A stretch of 64,000 nt of DNA, taken from positions 84,072 to 148,071 of the forward strand of contig CAWBFS010000057.1 in the NCBI GenBank assembly GCA_963788085.1, given 5' to 3'. The notes under the pieces were generated by a model, which was not told the DNA's origin, ran no database searches, and saw nothing but the letters and a program-made list of their open reading frames with translations. The stretch comes from AP-15 sp963788085. GTDB lineage: Bacteria > Pseudomonadota > Alphaproteobacteria > ATCC43930 > CGMCC-115725. The position numbers and the translations under genes are program-made. Positions 18,846-28,684 of this stretch are shown in pieces. How positions within the stretch are numbered: the stretch's first letter is position 1; the number at the start of each line of letters is the position of its first letter.

Positions 18846-20064
18846 CGCATAGGTACCAGCGAAGAGCCCCTCTCCGCCCTTTTATGGCGGGCCGGCCGGC
18901 CCGCCATAAAACGGCGCAGCTTTTTCGTGTGGCGGTCGATGATGCCGAGCTCGACATCGGCAAAGCGGACCAACCAATCGCCGGGTTCGGTTTCGGCAAT
19001 GCCGACCGGCTCGCCAGCCAACGCCTCGCTGAGAAAGACCAATTCGCCGTCCCATTTGATCTCGCCGTTGGGGCGCACCCGGCGCACCGCGTGCTCGGCG
19101 TCGTACCACGGCTCCTCGATCCGGCTCGGGTAAGGTCGCGGCGACCGGCGGTAGCGGCTGGTCGGCGGCACCTGGCCGAGCGCCTCGTGCGGCCGGTTGT
19201 CGTTGAAATCGTTGCGGAAACGGTCAAAGCGGGCCTGCTGCTCGGCCGGCGTGGCGGCCGGCGGCCGCGAGGTTTCCGCCTTCAGCGTCGCATGCATGCG
19301 CTCGTGCCGGCCGTTCTGCTGCGGCGATCCCGGATCGATATGTTCCAGGCGGATGCCGAGCTTGACCCAATGCACCGACAGCCGTGCCAGCCCGCCCGCC
19401 GCGCTGCTCGAGGCGGAGGGCGGGCCGTTGTCGCTGCGCATCGCGCGCGGCAGCCCGAGCTCGCGCAAGGCCTGGTCGACAACCGGCTGCACCGCCGCGA
19501 TCGTCTCGCGGACAATGCGGCACTCGATCAGAAAGCGAGTGTCGGCGTCGGTGATGGTCAAACGGATCACACCGCGCGCCGTCGGCGGTGCGAAACCAAC
19601 CCTTAAAATCGATGCACCAGAGATCGTTCGGCTCCGCAACCGGGAGAAAGGGCTGGGTCATCGGCACCGCGCTCCGCTGGCGGCGCCGCGGTGCGCTCAG
19701 TCCCTCGCGGCGCAGCAGATCGCCGATGGTCGACGGCGCCGGCCACTGCCCCTTCGGATCGCCACGCTGCAGCACCGCGCGCAGCTTCTTCGGTCCCCAA
19801 TAAGGCCGCTGGCGCCGCAGCGCCACGATCGCCTCGGCGATCTCTTTGGCCATCGCCAGACCATGCCGGTGCGGTGCCCGCGAGCGCGGCGTCAGCCCGT
19901 CGAGTCCGTCGCGCTGATAGCGCTCGACCAGCCGGTACCCGGTGTCCCGAGTGATGCCATACCGCGCGCACCAGCACCGTCATCGGCAGCTCTCCCCGCA
20001 GCCATTCAGCAATGAATGCCATCTTCTCGTCCAACACACAGGTTTGCTTCCACGGCATCGGCAA
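18842..20064 (-). CDS. IS481-family transposase (frame-broken)
   Basis: DDE integrase-core transposase. The start reads MPMPWKQTCVLDEKMAFIAE, followed by a helix-turn-helix region after a frame break near 19950. Then come AIVALRRQRPYWGPKKLRAV, LWCIDFKGWF (first Asp), a further break near 19600, RAMRSDNGPP (second Asp) and the SPQQNGRHERMHATLK catalytic Glu region. The C-terminus runs through a 32-base perfect palindrome into flanking DNA, so the natural end is uncertain. Frame breaks may be assembly indels or decay. Confidence 0.82.
18880..18911. repeat. Perfect 32-base palindrome at the end of the IS481-type element
   Basis: TTTTATGGCGGGCCGG is followed immediately by its exact reverse complement, with no loop. 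It overlaps the last codons of the transposase on the minus strand and abuts the left REP fragment. It could be a bidirectional terminator or the true element end. Confidence 0.6.
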
Positions 20065-20135
20065 AGTCTCCCTTTGCCGAGCAGAAAACCTGTCAGGCGT
20101 CCATCCGGTCTATCATGTCCGACATCTATCCGGTT
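18881..20135 (-). mobile_element. IS481-family insertion element
   Basis: Approximate limits are set by the two REP fragments that flank it (AGCCCCTCTCCGCCCTT on the left, TCAGACCCTCGGCCCCCCTC on the right). At 27.73-27.86 kb the corresponding REP parts lie in one uninterrupted repeat. Terminal inverted repeats and a target duplication could not be recognised, so the ends may be off by tens of bases. Confidence 0.65.
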
Positions 20136-20181
20136 CAGACCCTCGGCCCCCCTCACCCTGCCCTCTCCCCCCGGCCGGCGG

Positions 20182-21549
20182 GGCATAAGCGCTAACTTAA
20201 CAGTTGATCCGCGACGGGCGATGAGTATATCATTGCGGGGATGGACGACGACATCCTGGCGGGCGTTGCGGAAGATTGGCAGATCGTACTGCGTGTGCTG
20301 CCGTTGGGCTGGCAGGACAAGGCGCGCGAGCTGGGGGCCCTGCGACGCTGCCGGGAATTTGCGGATGCGGCGACATTGCTGCGTGTCTTGCTGATCCACT
20401 TGGCGGAGGGCTGTTCGTTGCGCGAAACGGCGGTGCGGGCGGCGGAGGGGCAGTTGGTGACGGTCTCGGATGTGGCGCTGCTCAAGCGGCTGAGGGTGAG
20501 CGGCGAATGGTTTCGCTGGATGGGCGAGGAATTGATGCATCGCTGGGTGACGCCGGGGCCGGTCCAGCCGCTGTTGGATGCAGGCCTGCGGGTTCGCATC
20601 GTTGATGGCTCGACGGTCAACGAGCCGGGGGCAACGGGGTCGACCTGGCGATTGCATTACGCGGTGGGGCTGCCCGCGCTGGCCTGCGATGAGGTCCACG
20701 TCACCGACACCACGGTCGGCGAGTTGCTGTGTCGGTTTCAAGTCGCGGCGGGAGACCTGCTGATTGCCGACCGCGGCTTTGCCACTCGCAAGGGTGTGCG
20801 GCACGTCCATCAGCATGGCGGGGCCGTGATCGTGCGTCTGAACCTGACGAATCTGCCCCTGACCGATGGCGAGGGACAGCCGTTTGCGTTGTTGCCACAG
20901 TTGCGCACTCTGACGGCGGGTCGGGCGGACGATTGGCCGGTCGCCGTGGGCGAAGACAAGAAGGGTTTGCCACCCATCGCCGGGCGCGTGTGCGCGATCA
21001 AAAAGAGCAAGGCGGCGGCAGAACGCGGCCGCGCGAGGGCCGCGCGCGACTCCCGTCGGGGCGGCCATCAGGTCCAACCCGAGACGCTGGAAGCGGCCGA
21101 GTACATCTTCGTGTTCACCACCCTTGGTGCGCACGTCCCGGCATCCGCCATCCTTGAGATGTACCGTGGCCGATGGCAGGTCGAACTGACCTTCAAGCGG
21201 CTCAAATCGCTGCTCGCCCTCGGCCATCTCAAAAAGGTTGATCCGCAGGGCGCCAAGGCGTGGTTGCAAGGCAAGCTCCTGGTCGCCATCCTCATTGAGA
21301 CTTTGATCGCCCTGGCCGAGCGCTTTTTTCCGTGGGGCTACCCGCTCGCGCTTGATTCCCCGTCGTTGCCTCTGGCAGGAGACCTCACTCATGCTGCACC
21401 TTGTTAGTGCCGCCATAAACCCGACCATCTCCTTAGATCACGCGTTGCGTCATTGGGATCACATTGCTCGCCGTCTCGCCGAACCCCCGCGCCGCCGCCA
21501 GCTCCAGAGGGAAACGCTCTGCACTCTCATCTAAGTTAGCGCTTATGCC
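20182..21549 (+). mobile_element. IS4-family insertion sequence with terminal inverted repeats
   Basis: Complete element of 1368 bases bounded by the 18-base inverted repeat GGCATAAGCGCTAACTTA at 20182 and its exact complement ending at 21549. It encodes one transposase. It sits within the REP repeat (GGCCGGCGG on the left, GCGAGCGGGGGAGAGGG on the right). A perfect target duplication was not found; the flanks are similar GC-rich repeats. Confidence 0.88.
20241..21407 (+). CDS. IS4-family transposase
   Basis: Intact 388-residue DDE transposase. The first Asp is in RIVDGSTVNEPG, the second in LLIADRGFATRKG, and the Glu is in YRGRWQVELTFKRLKS, which matches the IS4 signature Y-x2-R-x3-E-x6-K exactly. 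The gene is unbroken, in contrast to most others here, and both ends of the element are present, so it may still be mobile. Confidence 0.93.
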   Translation: MDDDILAGVAEDWQIVLRVLPLGWQDKARELGALRRCREFADAATLLRVLLIHLAEGCSLRETAVRAAEGQLVTVSDVALLKRLRVSGEWFRWMGEELMHRWVTPGPVQPLLDAGLRVRIVDGSTVNEPGATGSTWRLHYAVGLPALACDEVHVTDTTVGELLCRFQVAAGDLLIADRGFATRKGVRHVHQHGGAVIVRLNLTNLPLTDGEGQPFALLPQLRTLTAGRADDWPVAVGEDKKGLPPIAGRVCAIKKSKAAAERGRARAARDSRRGGHQVQPETLEAAEYIFVFTTLGAHVPASAILEMYRGRWQVELTFKRLKSLLALGHLKKVDPQGAKAWLQGKLLVAILIETLIALAERFFPWGYPLALDSPSLPLAGDLTHAAPC

Positions 21550-21590
21550 GCGAGCGGGGGAGAGGGCAGCACTTGGGACGAACTCACCCG

Positions 21591-22940
21591 GTGACGGTTG
21601 CCGGCGAACTGGCCGCGTTTCTGACTCGGGTCGGCCCGGCCGACCTGTCGGCGCAGGCGGTCGATCATGCCGCGATGCTGATTGCCAGCGCGGCGCTCGG
21701 CGCGGGGATAGAGTCCTCGGTCATCATCCGCGACCTCGCGCGGGAACGCGGTGGGATCGCCGAAGCCTCGCTGTGGTTCGACGCGGGGCCGAAACTGCCG
21801 GTAGCCGAGGCGGCGCAAGTCAATGCCGTGATGAGCGACGCGGCGGCTTCCGACGACAGTGATCTGCGCAACATCGTCCATGCCGGCACGACCCTCGTTT
21901 CCACTGCGCTCGCCATGGCCGAGCGGAATGCTGCGAACGGCGAAGAGGTGTTGGCGGCAATCGTGCTCGGCTACGAGGCGACCGGGCGCATCGGCGAGGC
22001 GATCACGCCCGGCTTTCGCGCTCGCGGATTTCACGGCTGCCTAGCCGCGATTTTTGCCGGCGCGGTTGCCGCGGGCCGGCTGCTGCGGCTCGACCCGACG
22101 CAGCTGGCGCAGGCCATTGCCCTCTCTGCGACCTCGATCGGCGGGCTGATGGCCGCGGCCAACACCAGCACCGCGCGCGAATACCATGCCGGGCTGGCGG
22201 CGATGCTGGGTGTTCGAGCCGCGCTCGCGGCGCAGCGAGGCTATCGGGCCGAGGAGAGCGTTCTCGAGACCAGGCGCGGGTTTCTCGAAGTATATGGCGG
22301 GAGCGAGGGTGTGTCTACCGGTGCGAATGTGACGCGTGACCTCGGACAGTCATGGGACATCATCACCGACATGGCCGTCAAGCTGGTGCCCGGCGGCCAT
22401 CCTTACCATGCGCTCGCCGAGGCGGCTGCGAACGCGGCGACGGAAGGGAACATCGCACCGCAGGACATCGAAAGCATCACCATGTCGCGTCCGGGCTTCA
22501 CCGCGCTGACCGGTCCGCTCCACCCGACCGATCTGATCGGCATGGCGCACAGCCCCGCTTATTTTCTTGCGGCGGGAGCGGCCGATCACGACTTCTCGTG
22601 GGTGCACGCGACCGCTGCCAAGATCGCCGACCCCGTCATTCATCAACTGATCGACAAAGTCCGGGTCGGGCGTCCGCCGGCCGCGAATGCGGAGCGTTAT
22701 CGACAGGGCGCGACCGTGACGATTCGGACAACCGACGGCCGGGTCACCACGAGCACCGTCTTTGCACCCAAGGGCGCGGGCGCCGGCGGTCTTGCGTGGG
22801 CCGATATCGACCGGAAATACCGCACTTTGATCCCTCACGCCGGCTTGCGCGATCGGCAGATCGAGGCGAGCCTGGCGGTGATCCACGACTTCCGCCGCGT
22901 CGCGCACGTCTCAGAGCTGACGAGCTTGCTGCACACCTGA
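21591..22940 (+). CDS. MmgE/PrpD family protein
   Basis: Protein of about 450 residues of the 2-methylcitrate dehydratase fold: AMAERNAANGEEVLAAIVLG, then GFHGCLAAIFAGAVAAGRLL, ATSIGGLMAAANTSTAREYH and DMAVKLVPGGHPYHALAEAA. It may act as a dehydratase or isomerase on a carboxylic acid. The start is uncertain (GTG 21591 or TTG 21573) because the IS4-type element ends only about 40 bases upstream and probably displaced the original leader. The next gene follows after 18 bases, suggesting a small catabolic operon with the LLM and CitE-like genes. Confidence 0.85.
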   Translation: MTVAGELAAFLTRVGPADLSAQAVDHAAMLIASAALGAGIESSVIIRDLARERGGIAEASLWFDAGPKLPVAEAAQVNAVMSDAAASDDSDLRNIVHAGTTLVSTALAMAERNAANGEEVLAAIVLGYEATGRIGEAITPGFRARGFHGCLAAIFAGAVAAGRLLRLDPTQLAQAIALSATSIGGLMAAANTSTAREYHAGLAAMLGVRAALAAQRGYRAEESVLETRRGFLEVYGGSEGVSTGANVTRDLGQSWDIITDMAVKLVPGGHPYHALAEAAANAATEGNIAPQDIESITMSRPGFTALTGPLHPTDLIGMAHSPAYFLAAGAADHDFSWVHATAAKIADPVIHQLIDKVRVGRPPAANAERYRQGATVTIRTTDGRVTTSTVFAPKGAGAGGLAWADIDRKYRTLIPHAGLRDRQIEASLAVIHDFRRVAHVSELTSLLHT

Positions 22941-22958
22941 GCTGTTTTGGAGAGGACC

Positions 22959-24050
22959 ATGGATGTCGGTTTGATGATGATCTTCGCCAGCTATGGCTGG
23001 GACAACATCGGTGACGACCAGGTCTGGGACGAGGACCTCCGCTTGGCGCGCCAGGCGCCGGGCCTAGGTTTCGACGCGTTATGGTCGGCCGAACATCATT
23101 TTTTCGACTACTCGTTCTGTCCCGACAATCTGCAGCTGATGACCTACCTCGCCGGTGTATGCCCGGATATCGATCTCGGCACCGCCGCGGTGATACTGCC
23201 GTGGCACGACCCGCTGCGCGTGGCCGAGCAGGCGACGGTGCTCGATCTTCTCTCCCGCGGCCGCTTGCGGCTCGGCTTTGGCCGAGGGTTGGCGCGGCGA
23301 GAATTTGCCGCCTTCCGCGGCACGATGGACGAGAGCCGTGGGCGGTTCGACGAGGCGGCGCCGATGATCGTCAATGCGCTGCGCACCGGCTGGATCGAGG
23401 CCGACGGCATTTATTACAAGCAGCCGCGAGTCGAGCTGCGCCCGCGCCCGAAATACAGCTTCGACGGGCGCATCTACGCGGTCGCGTCGAGCGAGGATTC
23501 AGTGGATTCTGCGGCGCGGCTCGGCGCCCACATGGTCATGTTCTCCGACCGCCCTTGGCCGATGCGATTGCCGGCGATCCAGCGCAACCGGGAAATGCAC
23601 CGCAAAACCCACGGCGTCGATGCCCCTACCATGATGATCACCGATTTCTGCATCTGCGCGCCGAAGCTCGACGAGGCGGAGGCGCTGGCGCGCAAGCACA
23701 TGGGCAAGTTCGTCGAGAGCAACTTCGATCATTACGAGTTCCTCGGCGAGCACTTCGCCACCGTGAAGGGCTATGACGCCTATGCGCAGAAAGCCGAGAT
23801 CGCCCGCAAGGGCGGCCTCGAAGGCGCGGTCGAGGGCTTCATGAAGGCCGCCGTGTGGGGAACCCCGGACCGCATCTTGCGAGAATTGGAGGCGCGGCGC
23901 AGGATGATCGGCGATTTCGAGCTGAACGTTTCGTTCCGCTTCGGCGGCATCCCTTACGACAAGGCGGAAGCGTCCTTGCAGCTGTTCGCCAAGGAAGTAC
24001 TGCCCGCATTGAAGAGCTGGCGGTCCCAGGCAGCCAAAGCTGCGGAATAA
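22959..24050 (+). CDS. LLM-class flavin-dependent oxidoreductase
   Basis: 363-residue TIM-barrel protein of the bacterial luciferase-like family. MDVGLMMIFASYGWDN starts the barrel; FDALWSAEHHFFDYSF, DLGTAAVILPWHDPLRVAEQ and LSRGRLRLGFGRG are classical LLM segments. It would use reduced flavin from a separate reductase. GGAGAGG precedes the ATG. No frame break. It lies between MmgE/PrpD and a CitE-like lyase; the substrate is unknown. Confidence 0.9.
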   Translation: MDVGLMMIFASYGWDNIGDDQVWDEDLRLARQAPGLGFDALWSAEHHFFDYSFCPDNLQLMTYLAGVCPDIDLGTAAVILPWHDPLRVAEQATVLDLLSRGRLRLGFGRGLARREFAAFRGTMDESRGRFDEAAPMIVNALRTGWIEADGIYYKQPRVELRPRPKYSFDGRIYAVASSEDSVDSAARLGAHMVMFSDRPWPMRLPAIQRNREMHRKTHGVDAPTMMITDFCICAPKLDEAEALARKHMGKFVESNFDHYEFLGEHFATVKGYDAYAQKAEIARKGGLEGAVEGFMKAAVWGTPDRILRELEARRRMIGDFELNVSFRFGGIPYDKAEASLQLFAKEVLPALKSWRSQAAKAAE

Positions 24051-24075
24051 GGTTCCCGCGAGCACCTCTGCGTCA

Positions 24076-25009
24076 ATGTCCGCCATTCCTCGCCCGCGCC
24101 GCAGTCTTCTCTATATGCCCGGCTCGAATCCGCGGGCGCTGGAGAAAGCGCGAGCTCTGCCTGCCGACGGGCTGATCCTCGATCTCGAAGCCGCCGTGGC
24201 TCCGAAGGAGAAGGAGCGCGCGCGGAAGATCATCGCGGCGGCTCTCGCAAAGGGCGGTTATGGCGGGCGCGAGCTCGTATTGCGCGTCAACGCGATCGAC
24301 ACGCCATGGGGGCATGCCGATCTCGCGGCCGTTGCGACGATGCCGATCGATGCGGTGCTGTTGCCCAAAGTCGAGAACCCCGACCGGGTGGCGCTGAGCG
24401 TGTCGCTGCTCGACGCGTTCGGCGCTCCGGCAGCGGCTCGCGGTCTGGTGCATGCTCGAAACGCCGCTTGGCATCCTCTATGCCCGGGAGATCGCCGCAG
24501 CCAGCCCCAAGCTCGCCGCGCTCGTTCTCGGCACGTCAGACCTGACCAAAGACCTGCACGCGCTCCCGACCCACGATCGTTTGCCACTGATTACCTCGCT
24601 CAGCCTCGCCATACTCGCCGCCCGCGCCCACGGGCTGGCGGTTCTCGATGGCGTTCACCTCGACCTCTCCGACGATGAGGGCTTTGCGGCCGCATGCCGG
24701 CAAGGCCGCGAGCTCGGCTTCGACGGCAAGACGCTGATCCACCCGAAGCAGATCGATGCCGCCAACGCAGCATTCGCCCCGAACCCCGAGGAGGTCGAGT
24801 GGTCGCGGCGGATCATCGCGGCGCACAGCGAAGCGGCGGCCGCGGGCAAGGGCGTCGTGCTCGTGGACGGCCGGCTGATCGAAAACCTGCACGTCGAAAA
24901 CGCGCGCCGGCTGTTGAGCGTTCGCAGACGAGATCGAGCGGCTCTACGAGCGAGAAGTGAAGCGGCTGCTTGGCGAGGCTGCGTTGACACTCCCCGGCCT
25001 GCGGGCTAA
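24076..25009 (+). CDS. HpcH/HpaI/CitE-type CoA-ester lyase (frame-broken)
   Basis: TIM-barrel C-C lyase of the citrate lyase beta/malyl-CoA lyase family: RRSLLYMPGSNPRALEKA, LILDLEAAVAPKEKERAR, LRVNAIDTPWGHAD and, after a one-base break near 24450, METPLGILYAREI-like sequence. LVLGTSDLTKDL and FDGKTLIHPKQIDAANAAF follow. The acidic residues of DLEAAVAP and of the ETPLG segment are the expected Mg ligands. A second frame change near 24915 makes the exact C-terminus uncertain (24960-25010). It is followed within about 40 bases by sdhC. Confidence 0.83.
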
Positions 25010-25050
25010 TGCACAGCGGCCGACCGCAAGGAAATCTGGAATTGCCGTAA

Positions 25051-25444
25051 ATGAGATCCGCCGACCGGCCGCTTTCGCCGCACCTTCAGATCTACCGATG
25101 GCAACTCACCTCCGTTCTGTCGATCCTCCACCGCGCTTCCGGCGTGGCGCTGAGCGCCGGGACGATCCTGCTCGTATGGTGGCTGGTTGCCGCCGCTTCC
25201 GGGCCGGAGGCCTATGAAGGGGTCCAGGATTTCCTCGGCTCCTGGATCGGGCTCTTGCTGTCTGTTCGGCTGGACGCTGTCGCTGTTCTATCATTTGTGC
25301 AATGGCATCCGTCACCTCGTCTGGGACACCGGCCATGCGTTCGATCTTCAATCGACCTATATTGGCGGCTGGATCGTCGTCGGGGCGACCGCCGTCCTGA
25401 CTTTGATTGCCTGGATCGCCGGGATAGCTCGCTGGGTTTCCTGA
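25051..25444 (+). CDS. sdhC: Succinate dehydrogenase cytochrome b556 subunit (one frame break)
   Basis: Membrane anchor that binds haem b and ubiquinone. It begins RPLSPHLQIYRWQLTSVLSI and continues LHRASGVALSAGTILLVWWL (first helix, with the conserved S and H-R). After a single-base break near 25265 it continues FYHLCNGIRHLVWDTGHAF with the haem-ligand histidine, then the last helix, ending GIARWVS at 25444. First gene of sdhC-sdhD-sdhA-sdhB. Confidence 0.93.
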
Positions 25445-25445
25445 C

Positions 25446-25842
25446 ATGATGGCATCGCGGATGCGCTCGCCGCTCGGCCGAGCAATCGGGCTGGGTTCGG
25501 CGAAGGAGGGGGTCGATCACTGGTGGGCGCAGCGCATTACCGCGATTGCGCTGGTGCCGTTGAGCCTATGGTTCGTGGCCTCCGTCATCGGCCTGGCCGG
25601 CGCCGATATCGAGACTGTGCAGAACTGGGTCGGCCTCCCGCTGCCGGCAATTCTGCTGGTACTTGCTGCTTATTGCGACTTTTTATCACGCGTCGCTCGG
25701 GCTCCAGGTGGTCATCGAAGACTATGTCCATACCGAGCTCGCCAAGCTCGGCCTAGTCATCGCCGTCCGCCTGCTCAGTTTCGGCTTCGCCGTGGCGGGG
25801 ATCTTCGCAGTGCTCAGCATCGCCCTGGGATCGACGAGCTGA
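25446..25842 (+). CDS. sdhD: Succinate dehydrogenase membrane anchor subunit (one frame break)
   Basis: Second membrane anchor: SPLGRAIGLGSAKEGVDHWW then AQRITAIALVPLSLWFV (helix 1), PLPAILLVLAAYCDF (helix 2), and after a break near 25680 HASLGLQVVIEDYVH with the haem-ligand histidine. A third helix ends at 25842. It starts one base after the sdhC stop and sdhA follows after 12 bases. Confidence 0.92.
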
Positions 25843-25854
25843 TTGGAGCCCCGC

Positions 25855-27650
25855 ATGCCACCGGCCTACAATATTACCGATCACAGCTATGACGTGGTCG
25901 TCGTCGGCGCCGGCGGCGCGGGTCTGCGGGCGACATTGGGAATGACCATCGAAGGGCTCAGGACCGCCTGCATCAGCAAGGTCTTTCCGACCCGCAGTCA
26001 CACGGTCGCTGCTCAGGGCGGGATCAGCGCCGCGCTCGGCAATATCGGGCCGGACGACTGGCGCTGGCACATGTACGACACCGTCAAAGGCTCGGACTGG
26101 CTCGGCGACCAGGACGCGATCGAGTACATGTGCCGCAATGCGATCCCGGCGGTCATCGAGCTCGAGCATTTCGGCGTGCCGTTCTCGCGCACCGAGGACG
26201 GGCGGATCTATCAGCGGCCGTTCGGCGGGCACATGATGGAATACGGCGAGGGCGATCCGGCGCGGCGCGCCTGCGCCGCTGCCGACCGCACCGGTCACGC
26301 GATCATTCACACGCTCTATCAGCAATGCGTGCGCAACAATGCGGAGTTCTTTGTCGAGTATTTTGCGCTCGACCTGATCATGGACGACGAGGGGGCCTGC
26401 CGCGGGGTCATGGCTTGGAACCTCGAGGACGGCACGCCTGCACCGGTTTCGCGCCCATCTCGTGGTCCTCGCCACCGGCGGCTACGGCCGGACCTATTTC
26501 TCCTGCACCTCCGCCCACACTTGCACCGGCGACGGCAACGCCATGGTGCTGCGAGCCGGGCTGCCGCTGCAGGACATGGAGTTCATCCAGTTTCACCCGA
26601 CCGGGATCTACGGCGCCGGCTGCCTGATCACCGAGGGCGCCCGAGGCGAGGGCGGCTATCTGACCAACAGCGAGGGCGTGCGCTTCATGGAAGCCTACGC
26701 GCCGCACGCCAAAGACCTGGCGTCGCGCGACGTCGTCAGCCGGGCGATGACGATCGAGATCCGCGAGGGCCGCGGCTGCGGTCCGGAGAAGGACCATATC
26801 CTGCTACATCTCGAGCACCTGTCGCCCGAGGTGCTGCACCAGCGACTGCCGGGGATCTCGGAGACGGCCAAGATCTTCGCCGGCGGTCGATGTCACCCGC
26901 GAGCCGATCCCGGTATTGCCGACCGTGCATTACAACATGGGCGGCATTCCGACGAACCACCACGGCGAGGTGCTGCGGCCGACCGCCGACGAACCGGACG
27001 CGACGGTTCCCGGGCTGATGGCGATCGGCGAGGCGGCTTCGGTCTCGGTGCACGGGGCCAACCGGCTCGGCTGCAACTCGCTGCTCGACATCGTCGTGTT
27101 CGGCCGCGCCGCGGCCCATCGCGCCGCCGAGCTGGTGCGCCCCGGCACGCCGCAGAAACCGATGTCGAATGGCGCCGGCGAGGAGGCGGTGGCCCGGCTC
27201 GACGCGGTGCGTCAGTCGCACGGGTCCCGCAAGACCGCCGAGATCCGGCTCGACATGCAGCGTGTGATGCAGACCAACTGCGCCGTCTTTCGCACGGCAC
27301 AAGTGCTCCGGGAAGGGGTCAGCCGGATCGACGTGGTGGCCAACAGCTACGGCGAACTCGGCATCTCCGACCGGTCGATGATCTGGAACACCGACCTGGT
27401 CGAAGCTCTGGAGCTGGAAAATCTGCTCGAGCAGGCCGTCGTTGCCCTGCATTCGGCGGAGAACCGGACCGAAAGCCGCGGCGCGCACGCCCGCGAGGAT
27501 TACCCCGAGCGCGACGACCGGAACTGGATGAAGCACACGCTCGCCTGGCTCGACGGCGATGGCGGGGTCAAGCTCGGCGATCGCCCGGTCCACCTCTTCA
27601 CGCTGTCGAACGAGGTGCAGACCTTCCCGCCTAAGGCGCGCGTGTATTGA
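25855..27650 (+). CDS. sdhA: Succinate dehydrogenase flavoprotein subunit (two frame breaks)
   Basis: Catalytic FAD subunit of complex II. VVVVGAGGAGLRATLGM is the dinucleotide site; KVFPTRSHTVAAQGGISAAL contains the histidine that carries covalent FAD. HTCTGDGNAM, FIQFHPTGIYGAG and REGRGCGPEKDH are active-site segments, and GLMAIGEAASVSVHGANRLG and SLLDIVVFGR lie near the C-terminus. Frame breaks near 26450 and 26885 are single-base with full conservation on both sides. The ATG at 25855 has GGAG upstream. Unlike the tight spacing within sdhCDA, sdhB lies 245 bases downstream, across a REP composite. Confidence 0.95.
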
Positions 27651-27728
27651 GGGCTAAATGACTTTGGCTTGCCCGAGCAACCGGCCCCATTTCGTCTCAC
27701 GCGCAAGGGCGCGAGCTATTCCGGGGAA

Positions 27729-27864
27729 AAGCCCCTCTCCGCCCTTCAGGGGGGAGAGGGAGGGACCCGTCGCAAAGCGACGGGAGGGTGAGGTGGGCGG
27801 CGCCGGATCTCAGCCCTCCGGCCCCTCTCACCCTGCCCTCTCCCCCGGCCGGCGGGGGGAGAGG
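27729..27864. repeat. REP composite between sdhA and sdhB
   Basis: Two palindromic modules back to back: CCCCTCTCCGCCCTTCAGGG with GGAGAGGG, an inner CCCGTCGCAAAGCGACGGG hairpin, then CTCACCCTGCCCTCTCCCCC with GGCCGGCGGGGGGAGAGG. It is the intact reference for the repeat that is split by two IS elements at 18.9-21.6 kb. Lying inside the sdh transcript, it may form strong RNA hairpins. Confidence 0.85.
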
Positions 27865-27894
27865 ATAGAAAAAGCGTGGTGTGAGAACCCGCCC

Positions 27895-28675
27895 ATGGCC
27901 GAATTCATCCTCCCGCGGAACTCGAAAATCGGGACCGGCAAGACGGTTTGCCGGGCCGCCCGGCGCCACCCGTCTGCGCGAGTTCAAGATCTACCGCTGG
28001 AACCCCGACGACGGGAAGAACCCGGTCATCGACACCTTCGAGATCGATCTCAACGATTGCGGCCCGATGGTTCTCGACGCGCTGATCAAGATCAAGAACG
28101 AGATCGACACGACCCTGACCTTCCGCCGCTCATGCCGCGAAGGCATTTGCGGCTCCTGCGCAATGAACATCGACGGCACCAATACGCTGGCGTGCCTCAA
28201 GGCGATCGAGGACATCGAAGGCGCGGTGCGGATCTACCCGTTGCCGCACATGCCGGTCATCAAGGATCTGGTGCCCGATCTGACGCATGTCATTGCGCAG
28301 TACCAATCGATCCGGCCCTGGCTGCAGACCGCGAGCCCGCCGCCGCCCGACCGCGAGCGGCCGCAATCGATCGAGGAGCGCGAGAAGCTCGACGGGCTGT
28401 GGGAATGCATTCTGTGCTTCTGCTGCACGACCTCGTGTCCGAGCTACTGGTGGAACGGCGAGCGCTATTTGGGACCCGCCGTGCTGTTGCAGGCCTATCG
28501 CTGGATCGCCGACAGCCGCGACGAGAAGACCGGCGAGCGCCTCGACGAGCTCGAAGACCCGTTCCGGCTCTACCGCTGCCACACGATCATGAACTGCACC
28601 CGGACCTGCCCAAAGAACCTCAACCCGGCCAAGGCGATCGCCGAGATCAAGAAACTGCTGGTGCTGCGCCGGTAA
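27895..28675 (+). CDS. sdhB: Succinate dehydrogenase iron-sulfur subunit (one frame break)
   Basis: Electron-transfer subunit of complex II with three Fe-S clusters. After a one-base break near 27955 the reading is REFKIYRWNPDDGKNPVIDT, then SCREGICGSCAMNIDGTN (2Fe-2S), WECILCFCCTTSCPSYWWN (4Fe-4S) and HTIMNCTRTCPKNLNPAKAI (3Fe-4S and quinone side). The start ATG 27895 gives MAEFILPRNSKIGTGKTV. The C-terminus KKLLVLRR is typical. It is separated from sdhA by a REP composite. Confidence 0.94.
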
Positions 28676-28684
28676 GCGCAACAG

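Larger units (their letters stand above)
18864..21570. repeat. One REP composite split by two insertion sequences
   Basis: Three pieces of the same kind of repeat that is intact at 27729-27864 lie at 18864-18880, 20136-20181 and 21550-21570. Between them sit the IS481-type element and the IS4-type element. Order and orientation of the pieces match the intact copy, so the two elements entered a single pre-existing REP. Confidence 0.7.

Noticed and set aside
17859..19133. Long plus-strand frame across the monooxygenase and IS481 genes
   Set aside because: It is antisense to recognisable conserved genes and itself shows no domain; a GC-rich shadow.
20182..21549. Exact target-site duplication of the IS4-type element
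   Set aside because: The two flanks are similar because both are REP sequence, but no identical direct repeat of 9-12 bases could be shown.
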